Shown in pieces: positions 55,876 through 64,000 of a DNA stretch of 64,000 nt. Position 1 is the stretch's first letter, and the number at the start of each line of letters is the position of its first letter. Origin of the DNA: Morganella morganii (lineage in GTDB: Bacteria; Pseudomonadota; Gammaproteobacteria; Enterobacterales; Enterobacteriaceae). The position numbers were made by a program, and so were the translations under genes. The DNA lies in NCBI RefSeq assembly GCF_019243775.1, contig NZ_CP069157.1, positions 3,731,418 to 3,795,417 on the forward strand. The letters are read 5' to 3'. The notes beneath the pieces were generated by a model, which saw only the letters and a program-made list of their open reading frames with translations, ran no database searches and was not told the DNA's origin.

Positions 55876-57279
55876 TCAGCCGTAAGAAATGGCCGCGCAG
55901 CGACGGGCGGTGAAAATCGCAATCAGCGGGGCAATGGCCAGTAACATCATCAGCCAGTAGGCTGAAGACATCACACCCGTCAATGTACCGTCATTGAAAC
56001 CATTGACGTTAACAATCATTCCCGCCAGCGCCGCACCCAGTGCCGTGGCAAAAAGCTGCACGGTGGTGATGGAAGCGGCGGCGATCTCTTTATCCGCAGG
56101 CGCTGCAACCTGTAAAATCCGGGTCAGCAGATGCGGCCAGCCGAACCCGATCCCGAACCCGACCAGCGATAACCCCAGCAGGATCGGCGACATGATGCCC
56201 CATGTGCCGGCAGACGGTACAGAGAGCGTCAGTGCCAGCAGGACCAGCCCCGCCAGCACAAAAACCGGCCCGAGCAGAATACTGGCGCGCATTTTCGCCC
56301 CTTTCCATCCGGCGCTGATGATCTCACTGACAGTCCAGCCCAGCGCCATCAGCGCACTCATATAACCGGATGCCAGCGGCGACTGACCGTGCAGGCGCTG
56401 CAGGAAGTACGGCACGAACACTTCACAGGTCATACCGATCGCCAGCAGAGAAATAGTGATATACAGCGCGGCATGATGGCTGCCGCGCCGGAAGGTGTTT
56501 TCCGGCAGTAACCGGATGCGGCTGCGCTGCTCAATCAGCGCGAGCACAATCAGTAACAGCAGCGAGACCACCACGCCGCCCACATTCAGGAACACATCCG
56601 GGCTGAGGCTCCCGGCGGAGACCACCAGCACTGCGGCAGTCAGCAATGTCAGCTGGATCAGGGGAAGACACGGCCGGGTGCCGTCATCTTTCTGCTTTTT
56701 CGGCATAATCGTAAGCAAAAAGAGCCCATAGATAACCATCAGCGGCAACATCACACCAAAAGCAAAACGCCAGGCGTTTAACTGGGCAAAAATACCCCCG
56801 ACTGCCGGACCGACCAATGTGGCAACACCCCACATCCCGGAAATCAGTGCCATGGCTCTCGGCCACAGCGCCGGAACATAAACTAAATTGATCATGGCAT
56901 AAGACAGTGCGAACATAACACCGCCGCCGAAGCCCTGAATGGTGCGCCCCAGCAGCATAATTTCCATCCGGGGAGCCAGTGCACAGGCCAGGCTGCCGGC
57001 GAAAAAGGCCACCACCGATATAAGGTAGGCGATACGGGCACCGTATACGGCAAGCAGCCGGGCGGAGAGTACAGAACCGATAATGGATGCCGCCACAAAC
57101 AGTGTGGTATTCCAGGCATACAGATTCAGGCCGCCGATATCAGCAACAACGGATGGCAAAATGGTGGTCGCCATTAAGATATTAACGGCGTGAATAACAA
57201 CACCGAACGAGAGAGCGATTGAAATCGCAGCGTTTTTCCCTGAGAAAAGGTCACGCCAGCGGCTGTCATCGGGCAACAT
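55876..57279 (-). CDS. MFS drug-efflux transporter (DHA2-like)
   Basis: This 467-residue protein has 12-14 membrane segments. MFS features are LGRTIQGFGGGVMFALSYAM (about 120-139), motif C-like GMWGVATLVGPAVGGIFAQL (about 158-177, proline and glycines kept), and two symmetric halves. The start at 57279 has AGGATGG upstream; a longer in-frame start at 57375 would overlap the divergent regulator and is rejected. It is divergent from the Cys-rich regulator at 57369 across only 89 bases, so that protein probably controls it. Substrate unknown. Confidence 0.85.
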   Translation of the reverse strand: MLPDDSRWRDLFSGKNAAISIALSFGVVIHAVNILMATTILPSVVADIGGLNLYAWNTTLFVAASIIGSVLSARLLAVYGARIAYLISVVAFFAGSLACALAPRMEIMLLGRTIQGFGGGVMFALSYAMINLVYVPALWPRAMALISGMWGVATLVGPAVGGIFAQLNAWRFAFGVMLPLMVIYGLFLLTIMPKKQKDDGTRPCLPLIQLTLLTAAVLVVSAGSLSPDVFLNVGGVVVSLLLLIVLALIEQRSRIRLLPENTFRRGSHHAALYITISLLAIGMTCEVFVPYFLQRLHGQSPLASGYMSALMALGWTVSEIISAGWKGAKMRASILLGPVFVLAGLVLLALTLSVPSAGTWGIMSPILLGLSLVGFGIGFGWPHLLTRILQVAAPADKEIAAASITTVQLFATALGAALAGMIVNVNGFNDGTLTGVMSSAYWLMMLLAIAPLIAIFTARRCAAISYG

Positions 57280-57328
57280 AGAACCATCCTTTAGTCTTGT
57301 GATACTTTGCTGAATACGATAAATTAAA

Positions 57329-57342
57329 CAAGAATTAACTTG
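57329..57342. promoter_or_regulatory. CAAG-N6-CTTG inverted repeat, candidate operator of the SufR-like regulator
   Basis: CAAG AATTAA CTTG lies in the 89-base region between the MFS gene and the regulator. Its layout resembles the CAAC-N6-GTTG operator reported for SufR. A related 16-base copy (CAAGAACTAACCTGGA, 57373-57388) occurs 44 bases downstream, over the first codons of the regulator. Confidence 0.45.
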
Positions 57343-57368
57343 GATAAATAAATACCGGGCACGAGAAT

Positions 57369-58028
57369 ATGTCAAGAACTAACCTGGAAAGCAACCTCAG
57401 TTCCGCACAATCTGTCGGAGAAAAATTGCTTATTCTCCTGAAAAAGCATGGCCCGATGCAGGCATCCGAGGCCGGGGAACACCTGGGTACCACCGGGGAA
57501 GCTGCCCGTCAGCAGTTTACCAAACTGGCCCGGGACGGCATGGTTGAGGCACATTCCGAATGCCGGGGTGTCGGCCGTCCGGTGCAGCGCTGGCACCTGA
57601 CCGCACTGGGCAATAAACGCTTTCCGGATTGTCACGCTGAGCTGACGGTCAAAATCCTGACCACCATCCGCCGCGAACTCGGCGAGGATGCTATCGGCAA
57701 AATTATTACCGCCCGTGAGAATGAAGCCCGCCGCGACTATTTTGATAAACTTCAGGGCGCAGAAACTCTGGAAGAACGCATTATCCGCCTCGTTGCCATC
57801 CGCACAGAGGAAGGCTATATGGCGCAATGGGAAAAAGAACCGGAAGGAAGCTGGCTGATTATTGAAAATCACTGTCCTATCTGCTCCGCCGCCCGCATGT
57901 GTCAGGGATTCTGCCGCGCCGAGCTGGAACTCTTTCAGACAGTTTTAAATGCAAGTGTGGAACGGGTCGAATATTTACTCACGGATTCTCGCCGCTGCGT
58001 ATATCGTGTGATACAACAGGAAGATTAA
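57369..58028 (+). CDS. SufR/ArsR-like winged-helix regulator with a four-cysteine cluster motif
   Basis: This 219-residue protein has an N-terminal winged helix (GEKLLILLKKHGPMQASEAG, 17-36, then GTTGEAARQQFTKLARDGMV) and wing GRPVQRWHLT (69-78). Its C-terminal domain carries Cys169, Cys172, Cys178 and Cys182 in HCPICSAARMCQGFCRAELE. This fits the DeoR/SufR-type group (COG2345) that binds an Fe-S cluster. It is divergent from the MFS exporter and 38 bases upstream of modG, so it is a candidate sensor of iron-sulfur status, oxidants or a metal controlling both. Confidence 0.72.
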   Translation: MSRTNLESNLSSAQSVGEKLLILLKKHGPMQASEAGEHLGTTGEAARQQFTKLARDGMVEAHSECRGVGRPVQRWHLTALGNKRFPDCHAELTVKILTTIRRELGEDAIGKIITARENEARRDYFDKLQGAETLEERIIRLVAIRTEEGYMAQWEKEPEGSWLIIENHCPICSAARMCQGFCRAELELFQTVLNASVERVEYLLTDSRRCVYRVIQQED

Positions 58029-58066
58029 CCATTTCAGTTAATCACTAAAAGGAAAGAGGTCACACA

Positions 58067-58495
58067 ATGAAAATTTCCGCACGTAACCAGCTCACCGGTA
58101 AAGTCTCCCGCGTTGTTGCCGGCGCTGTTAATAATGAAGTGGAATTAACACTTGAGCATGGTGAAATTCTGACAACCGTCATCACCAAAGAGAGCTGTGA
58201 CGTATTAGGGATCCGCGAAGGAAAAGAAGCGGTCGCGATTATTAAAGCGCCGTGGGTGGTACTGGCAAATCCGGATTGCGGCCTGCGTTTTTCCGCCCGC
58301 AACCAGTTCCGCGGCAAAATCAGCAAAATGGTGAACGGTGCGGTCAACAGCACGATTCATCTGAGAACCGAAAAAGGGCTGCCGCTGACAGCGGTTATTA
58401 CCAATGAAAGCCGCGACGAAATGGAATTACATGAAGGTAATGAAATTGTCGCACTGATAAAAGCTTCCAGCGTTATTTTAGCCACTAAAGCCTGA
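58067..58495 (+). CDS. modG: tandem-Mop molybdate-binding protein (molbindin, ModG-like)
   Basis: This 142-residue cytosolic protein consists of two Mop (TOBE) domains: ISARNQLTGKVSRVVAGAVN (residues 3-22) and the parallel FSARNQFRGKISKMVNGAVN (about 74-93), each followed by a hydrophobic beta strand set. Dimop proteins bind several molybdate or tungstate ions and buffer the supply. AAAGGAAAGAGG gives a strong ribosome site. It lies near the molybdenum-dependent formate dehydrogenase genes. Confidence 0.9.
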   Translation: MKISARNQLTGKVSRVVAGAVNNEVELTLEHGEILTTVITKESCDVLGIREGKEAVAIIKAPWVVLANPDCGLRFSARNQFRGKISKMVNGAVNSTIHLRTEKGLPLTAVITNESRDEMELHEGNEIVALIKASSVILATKA

Positions 58496-58510
58496 TTCCG
58501 GCATACCGTG

Positions 58511-58541
58511 CAAAACAGGCCGCATTTGCGGCCTGTTTTAT
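58511..58541. terminator. bidirectional terminator after modG
   Basis: AAAACAGGCCGC, ATTT, GCGGCCTGTTTT form a perfect symmetric hairpin 15 bases after the modG stop. Confidence 0.92.
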
Positions 58542-58554
58542 TATCTGCCGGTCA

Positions 58555-59355
58555 TTACTCCGCCTGAAGCTGTTCAGGGAAAACCGTATTATAACTGCTG
58601 ACCAGATTACCGATATCCAGCGCTGTTTTACCGTTGTCTGCCAGCCTTGCAGATAGCACCGTACCTGCCGGGCCTGCCGCAATCAGAAAGAGATCAATCT
58701 CTTTTTTCATCAGACACTGTTCGGTCAGCTGATCAATATCGTTATAAGCATCGGTGTCTTTTACCCGCCCAGATATCCATCCGGGCATCCGCCAGTTTTT
58801 TACCGGACTGATAAAAACCGTCCGGAGTCGTGGCGCGGGTATCACCGTAAACCGGTTGATCAAGATAACATTTTGTCAGAAACCAGTACTGAGACCAGAA
58901 TTTAAGCCATGAATCGTTCTCAGTCTGCATACCCGGAACACACACCAGTGTATTGTAATTACCGGTGCTGATATTCCGTAATTCATACATCAGCATTTTA
59001 TTCAGCAGATCACGGTACTGATGAGATTCAATCGCACAGGTCAGCTCCGTCTGTTTACGGGCATAAAAATCGGCAGCGATATCATTATAAAAACCGATAA
59101 TCTCATTGGTAATTCCGCGGGCTATCGAGACAGTATCTGTTTCATCCAGCGGGATCCGGCTGAATTCATATTTCTTATTCCGGCCGTCATAAATCAGTGT
59201 TTTAAAATCAAAATCACGTTTAAGGCTCTTCTGAAAAAGATCCGGAGATTCATAATCCCTGAATACCAGCCATACATTTTTGCATTTCTGACGTAATAGC
59301 CCGGGAATTTCTCTTTATTGAATTCACTGACAAAATTTTCCAAATCGATCTTCAT
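58555..59355 (-). pseudogene. GT-D-fold (DUF1792-like) glycosyltransferase, decayed
   Basis: On the minus strand three frames make up one broken gene. It starts MKIDLENFVSEFNKEKFPG at 59355. It switches frame near 59280 into NVWLVFRDYESPDLFQKSLK and continues to FYQSGKKLADARMDIWAGK. It switches again near 58765 into EIDLFLIAAGPAGTVLSARL and GKTALDIGN, the end motif of GT-D glycosyltransferases, with a stop at 58555-58557. At the second switch the usual VEG-containing middle segment is missing. Two frameshifts and a deletion mean it is not functional. Such enzymes make surface glycans, and it may be a relic of an earlier polysaccharide or glycoprotein locus. Confidence 0.65.
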
Positions 59356-59379
59356 GTCTTAAATCCTTTTTGAAGAAAA

Positions 59380-61242
59380 TCAGAATAGTCCCTCATCCCG
59401 CAAAATATGTTTGTCCCCTCTGCGGCGGGTAAAACCGGTCCTGTCAAAAAACTCCAGAATCTGTACGGCCAGCTTACGCCCCATGCCGTATTTATCCCTG
59501 AATTGTGCCGCGCCGATACCTTCTTCATGTGTCTGATTATATTCACGGATAACCTGCGCGAATTCCGTGATTTGTGACCGGTGATAATAGCGGTCAGGCA
59601 CAATCGCCATAATATGACCCAGCTGTGCGGCTTTTTTCAGAAACTGACGGGCGGTGGTTTCATCAATGCCGAGTTTAACGGCCAGATCACGAACCCACCA
59701 CGGCTCCTGCTGAAACAGCGGTTCCGCACTGTGCCAGAGCGCGTCCTGTGCCGGATCGAAAGCCAGACCGAATCCGGGCAGATGGAGCCAGCCACGGGTT
59801 CTGACAATCTGTTTTTCATCCAGTAATTGTGCAATAACCGGAAATACGATGGAATCAGAAAGCACCGGTAATGCCATCCGTTTCAGCCTGTCACGGCCGA
59901 CGCCCATCTGGTCGCTGTGTGACTGATGATAATCCGCCAGAGTAGCCAGCAGAATGGCTTTTGCCGTTTCAACCCGTTGTGCCGAAAGGGCATAACCGTC
60001 GTTGATCAGCAGATTCAGCCCGGCAGTACATTCCGCCAGTTTTTCCGCTGTCAGCTGCCGCGCCCAGGCAAACACCGGCAGAGAAATTTCCCCGCGCGGC
60101 AGTTCGCACATCAGGACATCGCGATCATCCTGTGCCGCTGCCCGTTCTGATAACCACGCCAGAAATTCCGGGCGACGTTTTCCGCGTCGCGGGGAAGACA
60201 AATTCAGCACACGGGCACCCGCCAGTGTGCGCTGCGCACTGATATCGCGCAGGATCAGCCGGTCTTCCTCCGCCAGCCAGAGCGGGGTATCAAGGGTAAT
60301 TTCCGCCAGCAGCGGACGGATGTTATCGTCACTCAGGAGGGAAACCCGCCCGGTGATATGGCTGGCGCCGTGGTGAATATGCACCGGCTGCCAGCTTTTC
60401 AGACCTTCATCTGTTTCAATTTCCGCCAGAATGCGGTGTGCAGACTGCACCGGTTTTTCGCTCAGCAGCCAGTCACCGCGGGAAACCGTCTCTTTGCTGA
60501 CATCACCGCTCAGGTTGATCGCCACACGGTCACCGGCCTGAGCCTGCTCCTGCTGGCGGTTCTGGGCATGAATACCGCGCACACGGACAGATTTGTCACT
60601 GCCGGTCACCCATAAAGTGTCACCGGTGCTGACACGCCCGGCCAGCGCGGTACCGGTCACCACCAGCCCCGCCCCTTTGACACTGAAAACACGGTCAATC
60701 GCCATCCGGAAACGTTTTTCTGTCCGGCTTTCTGAAGATTGCTGCTGATGGTGCAAACGCAGATGGGCCCGCAGTGCATCCAGCCCTTCGCCGGTATGGG
60801 ATGAGGTGACAAAGACCGGGCTTTCCGGCCAGCCGTCAGATAACAGCAGTTCTGTGATTTCCTGCCGGACTTCCTCAACCCGCTCCGCCGGGACGCGATC
60901 GGCTTTGGTCAGCACCACAGAGATTTGCGGACGCCCTGCCAGGCGCAGAATCGCCAGATGCTCGCGGGTCTGTGCCATCACTCCGTCGTCGCAGGCAATA
61001 ATCAGCAGGATATGGCGGATCCCGCCGATACCCGCCAGCATATTGCCGAGAAACTTTTCATGGCCCGGCACATCCACAAAGCCGATAACCGTATCATCAT
61101 CCTGCGGCCAGTAGGCATAGCCGAGGTCGATGGTCATTCCGCGTTTTTTCTCTTCCGGCAGATGGGTGGTATCCACGCCGGTTACCGCCTGAATAAGAGC
61201 CGTTTTTCCGTGGTCAACATGGCCGGCTGTAGCAAAAATCAT
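59380..61242 (-). CDS. selB: selenocysteine-specific elongation factor SelB
   Basis: This 620-residue GTPase brings selenocysteyl-tRNA to UGA codons by binding the SECIS hairpin. The GTP-binding motifs are [11 protein letters not shown] (7-17), [12 protein letters not shown] (about 57-68) and LTKADRVP (about 111). Two beta-barrel domains follow, and four winged-helix domains at the C-terminus (about 370-620) read the SECIS RNA. It overlaps selA by four bases (ATGA). The GT-D pseudogene lies just downstream. Confidence 0.97.
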   Translation of the reverse strand: MIFATAGHVDHGKTALIQAVTGVDTTHLPEEKKRGMTIDLGYAYWPQDDDTVIGFVDVPGHEKFLGNMLAGIGGIRHILLIIACDDGVMAQTREHLAILRLAGRPQISVVLTKADRVPAERVEEVRQEITELLLSDGWPESPVFVTSSHTGEGLDALRAHLRLHHQQQSSESRTEKRFRMAIDRVFSVKGAGLVVTGTALAGRVSTGDTLWVTGSDKSVRVRGIHAQNRQQEQAQAGDRVAINLSGDVSKETVSRGDWLLSEKPVQSAHRILAEIETDEGLKSWQPVHIHHGASHITGRVSLLSDDNIRPLLAEITLDTPLWLAEEDRLILRDISAQRTLAGARVLNLSSPRRGKRRPEFLAWLSERAAAQDDRDVLMCELPRGEISLPVFAWARQLTAEKLAECTAGLNLLINDGYALSAQRVETAKAILLATLADYHQSHSDQMGVGRDRLKRMALPVLSDSIVFPVIAQLLDEKQIVRTRGWLHLPGFGLAFDPAQDALWHSAEPLFQQEPWWVRDLAVKLGIDETTARQFLKKAAQLGHIMAIVPDRYYHRSQITEFAQVIREYNQTHEEGIGAAQFRDKYGMGRKLAVQILEFFDRTGFTRRRGDKHILRDEGLF

Positions 61243-62621
61243 GGTAACAGTGCCTGTAAAAGTCGGTTTTCATCTTCAAGGCAACGCAGATCCCACCACA
61301 GACGCCCGTCACTCACCCGCCCGATCACCGGAATGGTCAGCTGACGGTGAGACTGCGTCAGGGTGGCTAAGGCGCTGCCTTTTCCGTTTTGCGGGGTAAA
61401 CGTCACTGCCCAGCCGGGCAGGCGTTCCACCGGCAGGGATCCGCTGCCAATCTGCGAGGAGCAGGGCTCTGCGCGGATCACCCATTCATCACCGTAATAT
61501 GCCTGAATTTTCGGCACAAGCCGTTGTGCCATATCATAAATATCGTCAGCAGACCGGGTGAGCAGGCGCAGTGACGGCAGTGTCTGCGCCAGTTTTTCCG
61601 GACGGCGGTACAGACGAAGCGTGGCATCCAGCGCCGCCAGAGTCATTTTATCTGCCCGCAGGGCGCGTTTGAGCGGATGGCGCTGTATTGCCTCAATCCA
61701 CGCTTTTTTGCCGAGAATAATCCCCGCCTGCGGCCCGCCGAGCAGTTTATCACCGGAGAAAGTCACAATATCAATGCCCTGCGCCAGATAGCGCTGCGGC
61801 ATCGGCTCTTCCGGCAATCCCCACTGTGTCATATCAATCAGAGCACCGCTGCCGAGATCAATCACTGACGGGATAGTATATTCCCGGCCGAGTTCCGCCA
61901 GTTCCTGCCCGGAGACCTCTGCCGTAAAACCTTCAATATGATAATTACTGGTGTGGACTTTCATCAGCAGCGCCGTCTGCTCACTGACGGCATTTTTATA
62001 ATCATGCAGATGGGTCCGGTTTGTGGTGCCGACCTCAACCAGACGACAGCCCGCCTGGCTCATCACTTCCGGCACGCGGAAGGCACCGCCGATTTCCACC
62101 AGCTCACCGCGGGAAACAATCACTTCCCGCCCGGCGGCCATCGTCGCCAGCACCAGTAATACCGCCGCCGCATTATTATTGACGATACAGGCCGCTTCCG
62201 CGCCGGTCAGCTGACACAGGCGCTCCGCGACAATGCTGTCGCGGTGACCGCGCCCGGCATCATCAAGGGAATATTCGAGCGTGACCGGCCAGCGCATGGC
62301 ATTGGTCACCGCCTCAATAGCCGCTTCCGCCTGTAATGCCCGGCCGAGATTGGTGTGCAGCACGGTACCGGTCAGGTTAATGACCGGCCGCAGTGCTTCC
62401 CGATCGCTGTCCAGACGGCGGGACAGTTCATCCGCCCAGCAACCGTGCCAGTCCGGCAGCTGCTGCCGCTCACGGATCGCGTCACGTGCATCATCCTGCA
62501 TCTCCCGCAGCACACCGACGATACAGGTCTGTCCGTACTGTTCTGTCAGTGCGGCAACCGGTGTTTCATGTAATAACCCGTCAATGGCAGGTATCTGACT
62601 GTATAATGCACGTTCGTTCAT
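61239..62621 (-). CDS. selA: L-seryl-tRNA(Sec) selenium transferase SelA
   Basis: This 460-residue PLP enzyme converts seryl-tRNA(Sec) to selenocysteyl-tRNA(Sec) with selenophosphate. The PLP Lys lies in [16 protein letters not shown] (about residue 294), with [18 protein letters not shown] (about 84-101) and [20 protein letters not shown] (about 147) as other family features. It works as a large ring-shaped homodecamer. It is 20 bases downstream of fdhE and coupled to selB. Confidence 0.97.
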   Translation of the reverse strand: MNERALYSQIPAIDGLLHETPVAALTEQYGQTCIVGVLREMQDDARDAIRERQQLPDWHGCWADELSRRLDSDREALRPVINLTGTVLHTNLGRALQAEAAIEAVTNAMRWPVTLEYSLDDAGRGHRDSIVAERLCQLTGAEAACIVNNNAAAVLLVLATMAAGREVIVSRGELVEIGGAFRVPEVMSQAGCRLVEVGTTNRTHLHDYKNAVSEQTALLMKVHTSNYHIEGFTAEVSGQELAELGREYTIPSVIDLGSGALIDMTQWGLPEEPMPQRYLAQGIDIVTFSGDKLLGGPQAGIILGKKAWIEAIQRHPLKRALRADKMTLAALDATLRLYRRPEKLAQTLPSLRLLTRSADDIYDMAQRLVPKIQAYYGDEWVIRAEPCSSQIGSGSLPVERLPGWAVTFTPQNGKGSALATLTQSHRQLTIPVIGRVSDGRLWWDLRCLEDENRLLQALLP

Positions 62622-62641
62622 AGCGGACTCACTTCACTGAC

Positions 62642-63568
62642 TTATTCATTCGGGAACAGGAACGGGTTGATACTGCTGCGGGCAAAACCTTCTTCTTCCA
62701 TCCGGGCATCCAGGATCAGGGTTGCCAGGTCATCCGCCACGGTATCCACTTTCGCGTCTTTTTCCTGTGACAGAATTTTCAGGTAACTGCCGCAATCACC
62801 ACAGCTTTCTGCTTTCACCGCCGCCTGCTCACTTTCCAGTGACCAGTAATTCAGATCACGGGTCTGTTCGCAGTTGGTGCACTTAATACGGACCACATGC
62901 CATTCGGTTTCACATAATCCGCAGTGCAGATAACGCAGCCCCTGCGTGGTGCCGATCTGGATCACGCCGGAGACCGGCATTGCCGCACAGACCGGGCAGA
63001 ACTGACGGTGTTCACCGTGCTCTTCGCGGCCTTTGCCCGGGATCATCGACGCCATCTGCGCCCAGTACAGGGATAATGCGGCCCAGATAAACACGGACTT
63101 ATCCGGTGATACAGCGGAAAATTCCTGATTAAACAAGGCCGTTGCCATGTCTTCCAGCTCATTCTCAGAGGCTTTGTCCAGGTTTTCCAGAGTCGGGCGG
63201 GCATGATCCGGCGCGACCGGCAGCAGCTCGGCAATAATGCTTTTCAGCAGTTTGCGCCAGTGTTCAGTGCGCTGAAAAGTGTGGCAGTCGAGCAGGGCTT
63301 TGCCCGGCATATTGGCGGCCATCAGGGCATCCATATCCATTTCAAGCGGATTGTCATACAGGGCTTTCTGCTGGGCGCGGGTGATTTCAGCCGCAAATTC
63401 CAGGTAATCTGCAAACGGGTTATCTTTGGCCAGCTCATCAAAACGTTCGGCACGGCGCTGATACAGATTCTTCAGATTAGGAAACAGTACGGCCGGGATA
63501 AAGCCAATCCCTTTTTCATTTTTCTGAGCCTGTCCCAGCTCTTCTTTGGATACAATTCGGATACTCAT
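62642..63568 (-). CDS. fdhE: FdhE formate dehydrogenase maturation protein
   Basis: This 308-residue cytosolic protein is needed for active respiratory formate dehydrogenases. It starts [20 protein letters not shown]. The rubredoxin-like C-terminal part holds the CxxC pairs CPVCAAMP (about 190), CGLCETEW (about 217), CTNCEQ (about 232) and CGDCGSYL (about 256). It lies between fdoI and selA, so maturation, membrane anchor and selenocysteine machinery are grouped. Confidence 0.95.
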   Translation of the reverse strand: MSIRIVSKEELGQAQKNEKGIGFIPAVLFPNLKNLYQRRAERFDELAKDNPFADYLEFAAEITRAQQKALYDNPLEMDMDALMAANMPGKALLDCHTFQRTEHWRKLLKSIIAELLPVAPDHARPTLENLDKASENELEDMATALFNQEFSAVSPDKSVFIWAALSLYWAQMASMIPGKGREEHGEHRQFCPVCAAMPVSGVIQIGTTQGLRYLHCGLCETEWHVVRIKCTNCEQTRDLNYWSLESEQAAVKAESCGDCGSYLKILSQEKDAKVDTVADDLATLILDARMEEEGFARSSINPFLFPNE

Positions 63569-63650
63569 GATATTGCTCTTCTTCTGATATGGAGAGGATA
63601 AGCCGGTCCGGCAAGTAAAACCCTATTATGAACCGGCTGCCTTAAAATGT

Positions 63651-63677
63651 CGAAAAGGCAGGGAAATCCCTGCCTTC
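63651..63677 (-). terminator. hairpin terminator after fdoI
   Basis: On the minus strand AAGGCAGGG, ATTT, CCCTGCCTT form a perfect nine-base-pair stem with TTTT following, about 30 bases after the fdoI stop. It separates the fdo operon from fdhE, so fdhE is expressed by read-through or by its own promoter. Confidence 0.75.
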
Positions 63678-63707
63678 TGAATGGTCACACGAGAATAGTA
63701 AAAACGG

Positions 63708-64000
63708 TCACTGACCTTTTTTATCCTCTTCGCGCTCTTTTGCCACAATCTGACGGTACCAGCGCGGGTGATGTTTCTTCGCCCAGCCGCGCGTTACCCA
63801 GCCTTCCGTCATCGCACGCACTGACCCTTTCACCCAGATTGCCGCATACGCGTGAACAATAATAGTGATGATCAGCCCGATAGCGGAAATGGAGTGTACC
63901 AGCAGCGCGATACGGATCACCGGAATGGAGAAATACTCCGCAAAGTAAGGACGCCAGATAACGATACCGCTCAGCAGCAGCAGGAACAGGCAGATACTGG
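63708..64000 (-). CDS. fdoI: formate dehydrogenase cytochrome b556 (gamma) subunit, partial (5' end outside window)
   Basis: Only the last 97 residues are inside the window; the start lies beyond position 64000. The frame shows ISGIVIWRP-type and FAEYFSIPVIRIALLVHSIS segments, then IIVHAYAAIWVKGSVRAM, GWVTRGWAKKHHPRWYRQIV and a charged tail, as in FdoI/FdnI of E. coli. This membrane subunit carries haem b and passes electrons from periplasmic formate oxidation to quinone. FdoI and FdnI are hard to tell apart on this fragment; the fdhE neighbour favours fdoI. Confidence 0.85.
   Translation of the reverse strand, partial: SICLFLLLLSGIVIWRPYFAEYFSIPVIRIALLVHSISAIGLIITIIVHAYAAIWVKGSVRAMTEGWVTRGWAKKHHPRWYRQIVAKEREEDKKGQ

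Overview
The window reads as a chromosome segment of a member of the Morganellaceae, most likely Morganella morganii or a close relative. The protein sequences are typical of Enterobacterales and the flanks are of moderate GC. The O-antigen locus lies between cpxA and trmL (yibK), the position known for Proteus, Providencia and relatives. The species is an inference from this synteny; I could not run a search.

Layout. 1-3310: a DUF805 gene cut by the left edge, yiiQ, tpiA, two tandem ERIC-type repeats and pfkA. 3311-6790: an AT-rich gap with a perfect 12-bp inverted repeat, then a large AIDA/Ag43-like autotransporter. 6821-9654: the Cpx envelope-stress locus, with the CpxQ small RNA in the cpxP 3' UTR, cpxP, a perfect CpxR box and cpxRA. 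9655-21893: a strongly AT-rich O-antigen locus behind a JUMPstart/ops element. It holds licABC (phosphocholine activation), a CDP-glycerol pathway (TagD-like and TagB/F-like), two ordinary glycosyltransferases, a Wzy-type polymerase, a sulfotransferase-like protein, a GINT1-like beta-propeller protein, a frameshifted Wzx flippase and a terminal epimerase. No licD is present. 21949-28074: trmL, cysE, gpsA, secB, yibN, envC and yibQ, lacking the grxC and gpmM found there in E. coli. 28118-42322: an orphan membrane protein, then the LPS core locus (hldD, waaF, waaC; convergent waaQ, wabG, wabH, wabN; waaA, waaE, coaD; mutM, waaL and a GT2 gene). 42753-49153: rpmG, rpmB, radC, coaBC, dut, slmA, pyrE, rph and yicC, with a classic rph-pyrE attenuator. 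49257-59355: accessory genes. These are a broken LysE-type exporter, a purine permease, tehA, an orphan, a DUF411 protein, a LysR regulator, an accA homologue, an MFS exporter divergent from an SufR-like four-cysteine regulator, a tandem-Mop molybdate-binding protein and a decayed GT-D-type glycosyltransferase. 59380-64000: selB, selA, fdhE and the 3' part of fdoI, a formate dehydrogenase/selenocysteine block.

How the genes work together. Much of the window builds the cell envelope. The core locus makes lipid A-core with a galacturonic acid/glucosamine outer branch predicted from WabG, WabH and WabN. WaaL joins it to the O-polymer made by the 10-22 kb locus. That polymer is predicted to carry both phosphocholine and glycerol phosphate. 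Cpx, EnvC, SecB and YibN serve envelope quality control and division. The most unusual points are the missing phosphocholine transferase, and the wzx frameshift placed exactly on an A AAA AAG slippery heptamer in the direction that would restore full-length Wzx.
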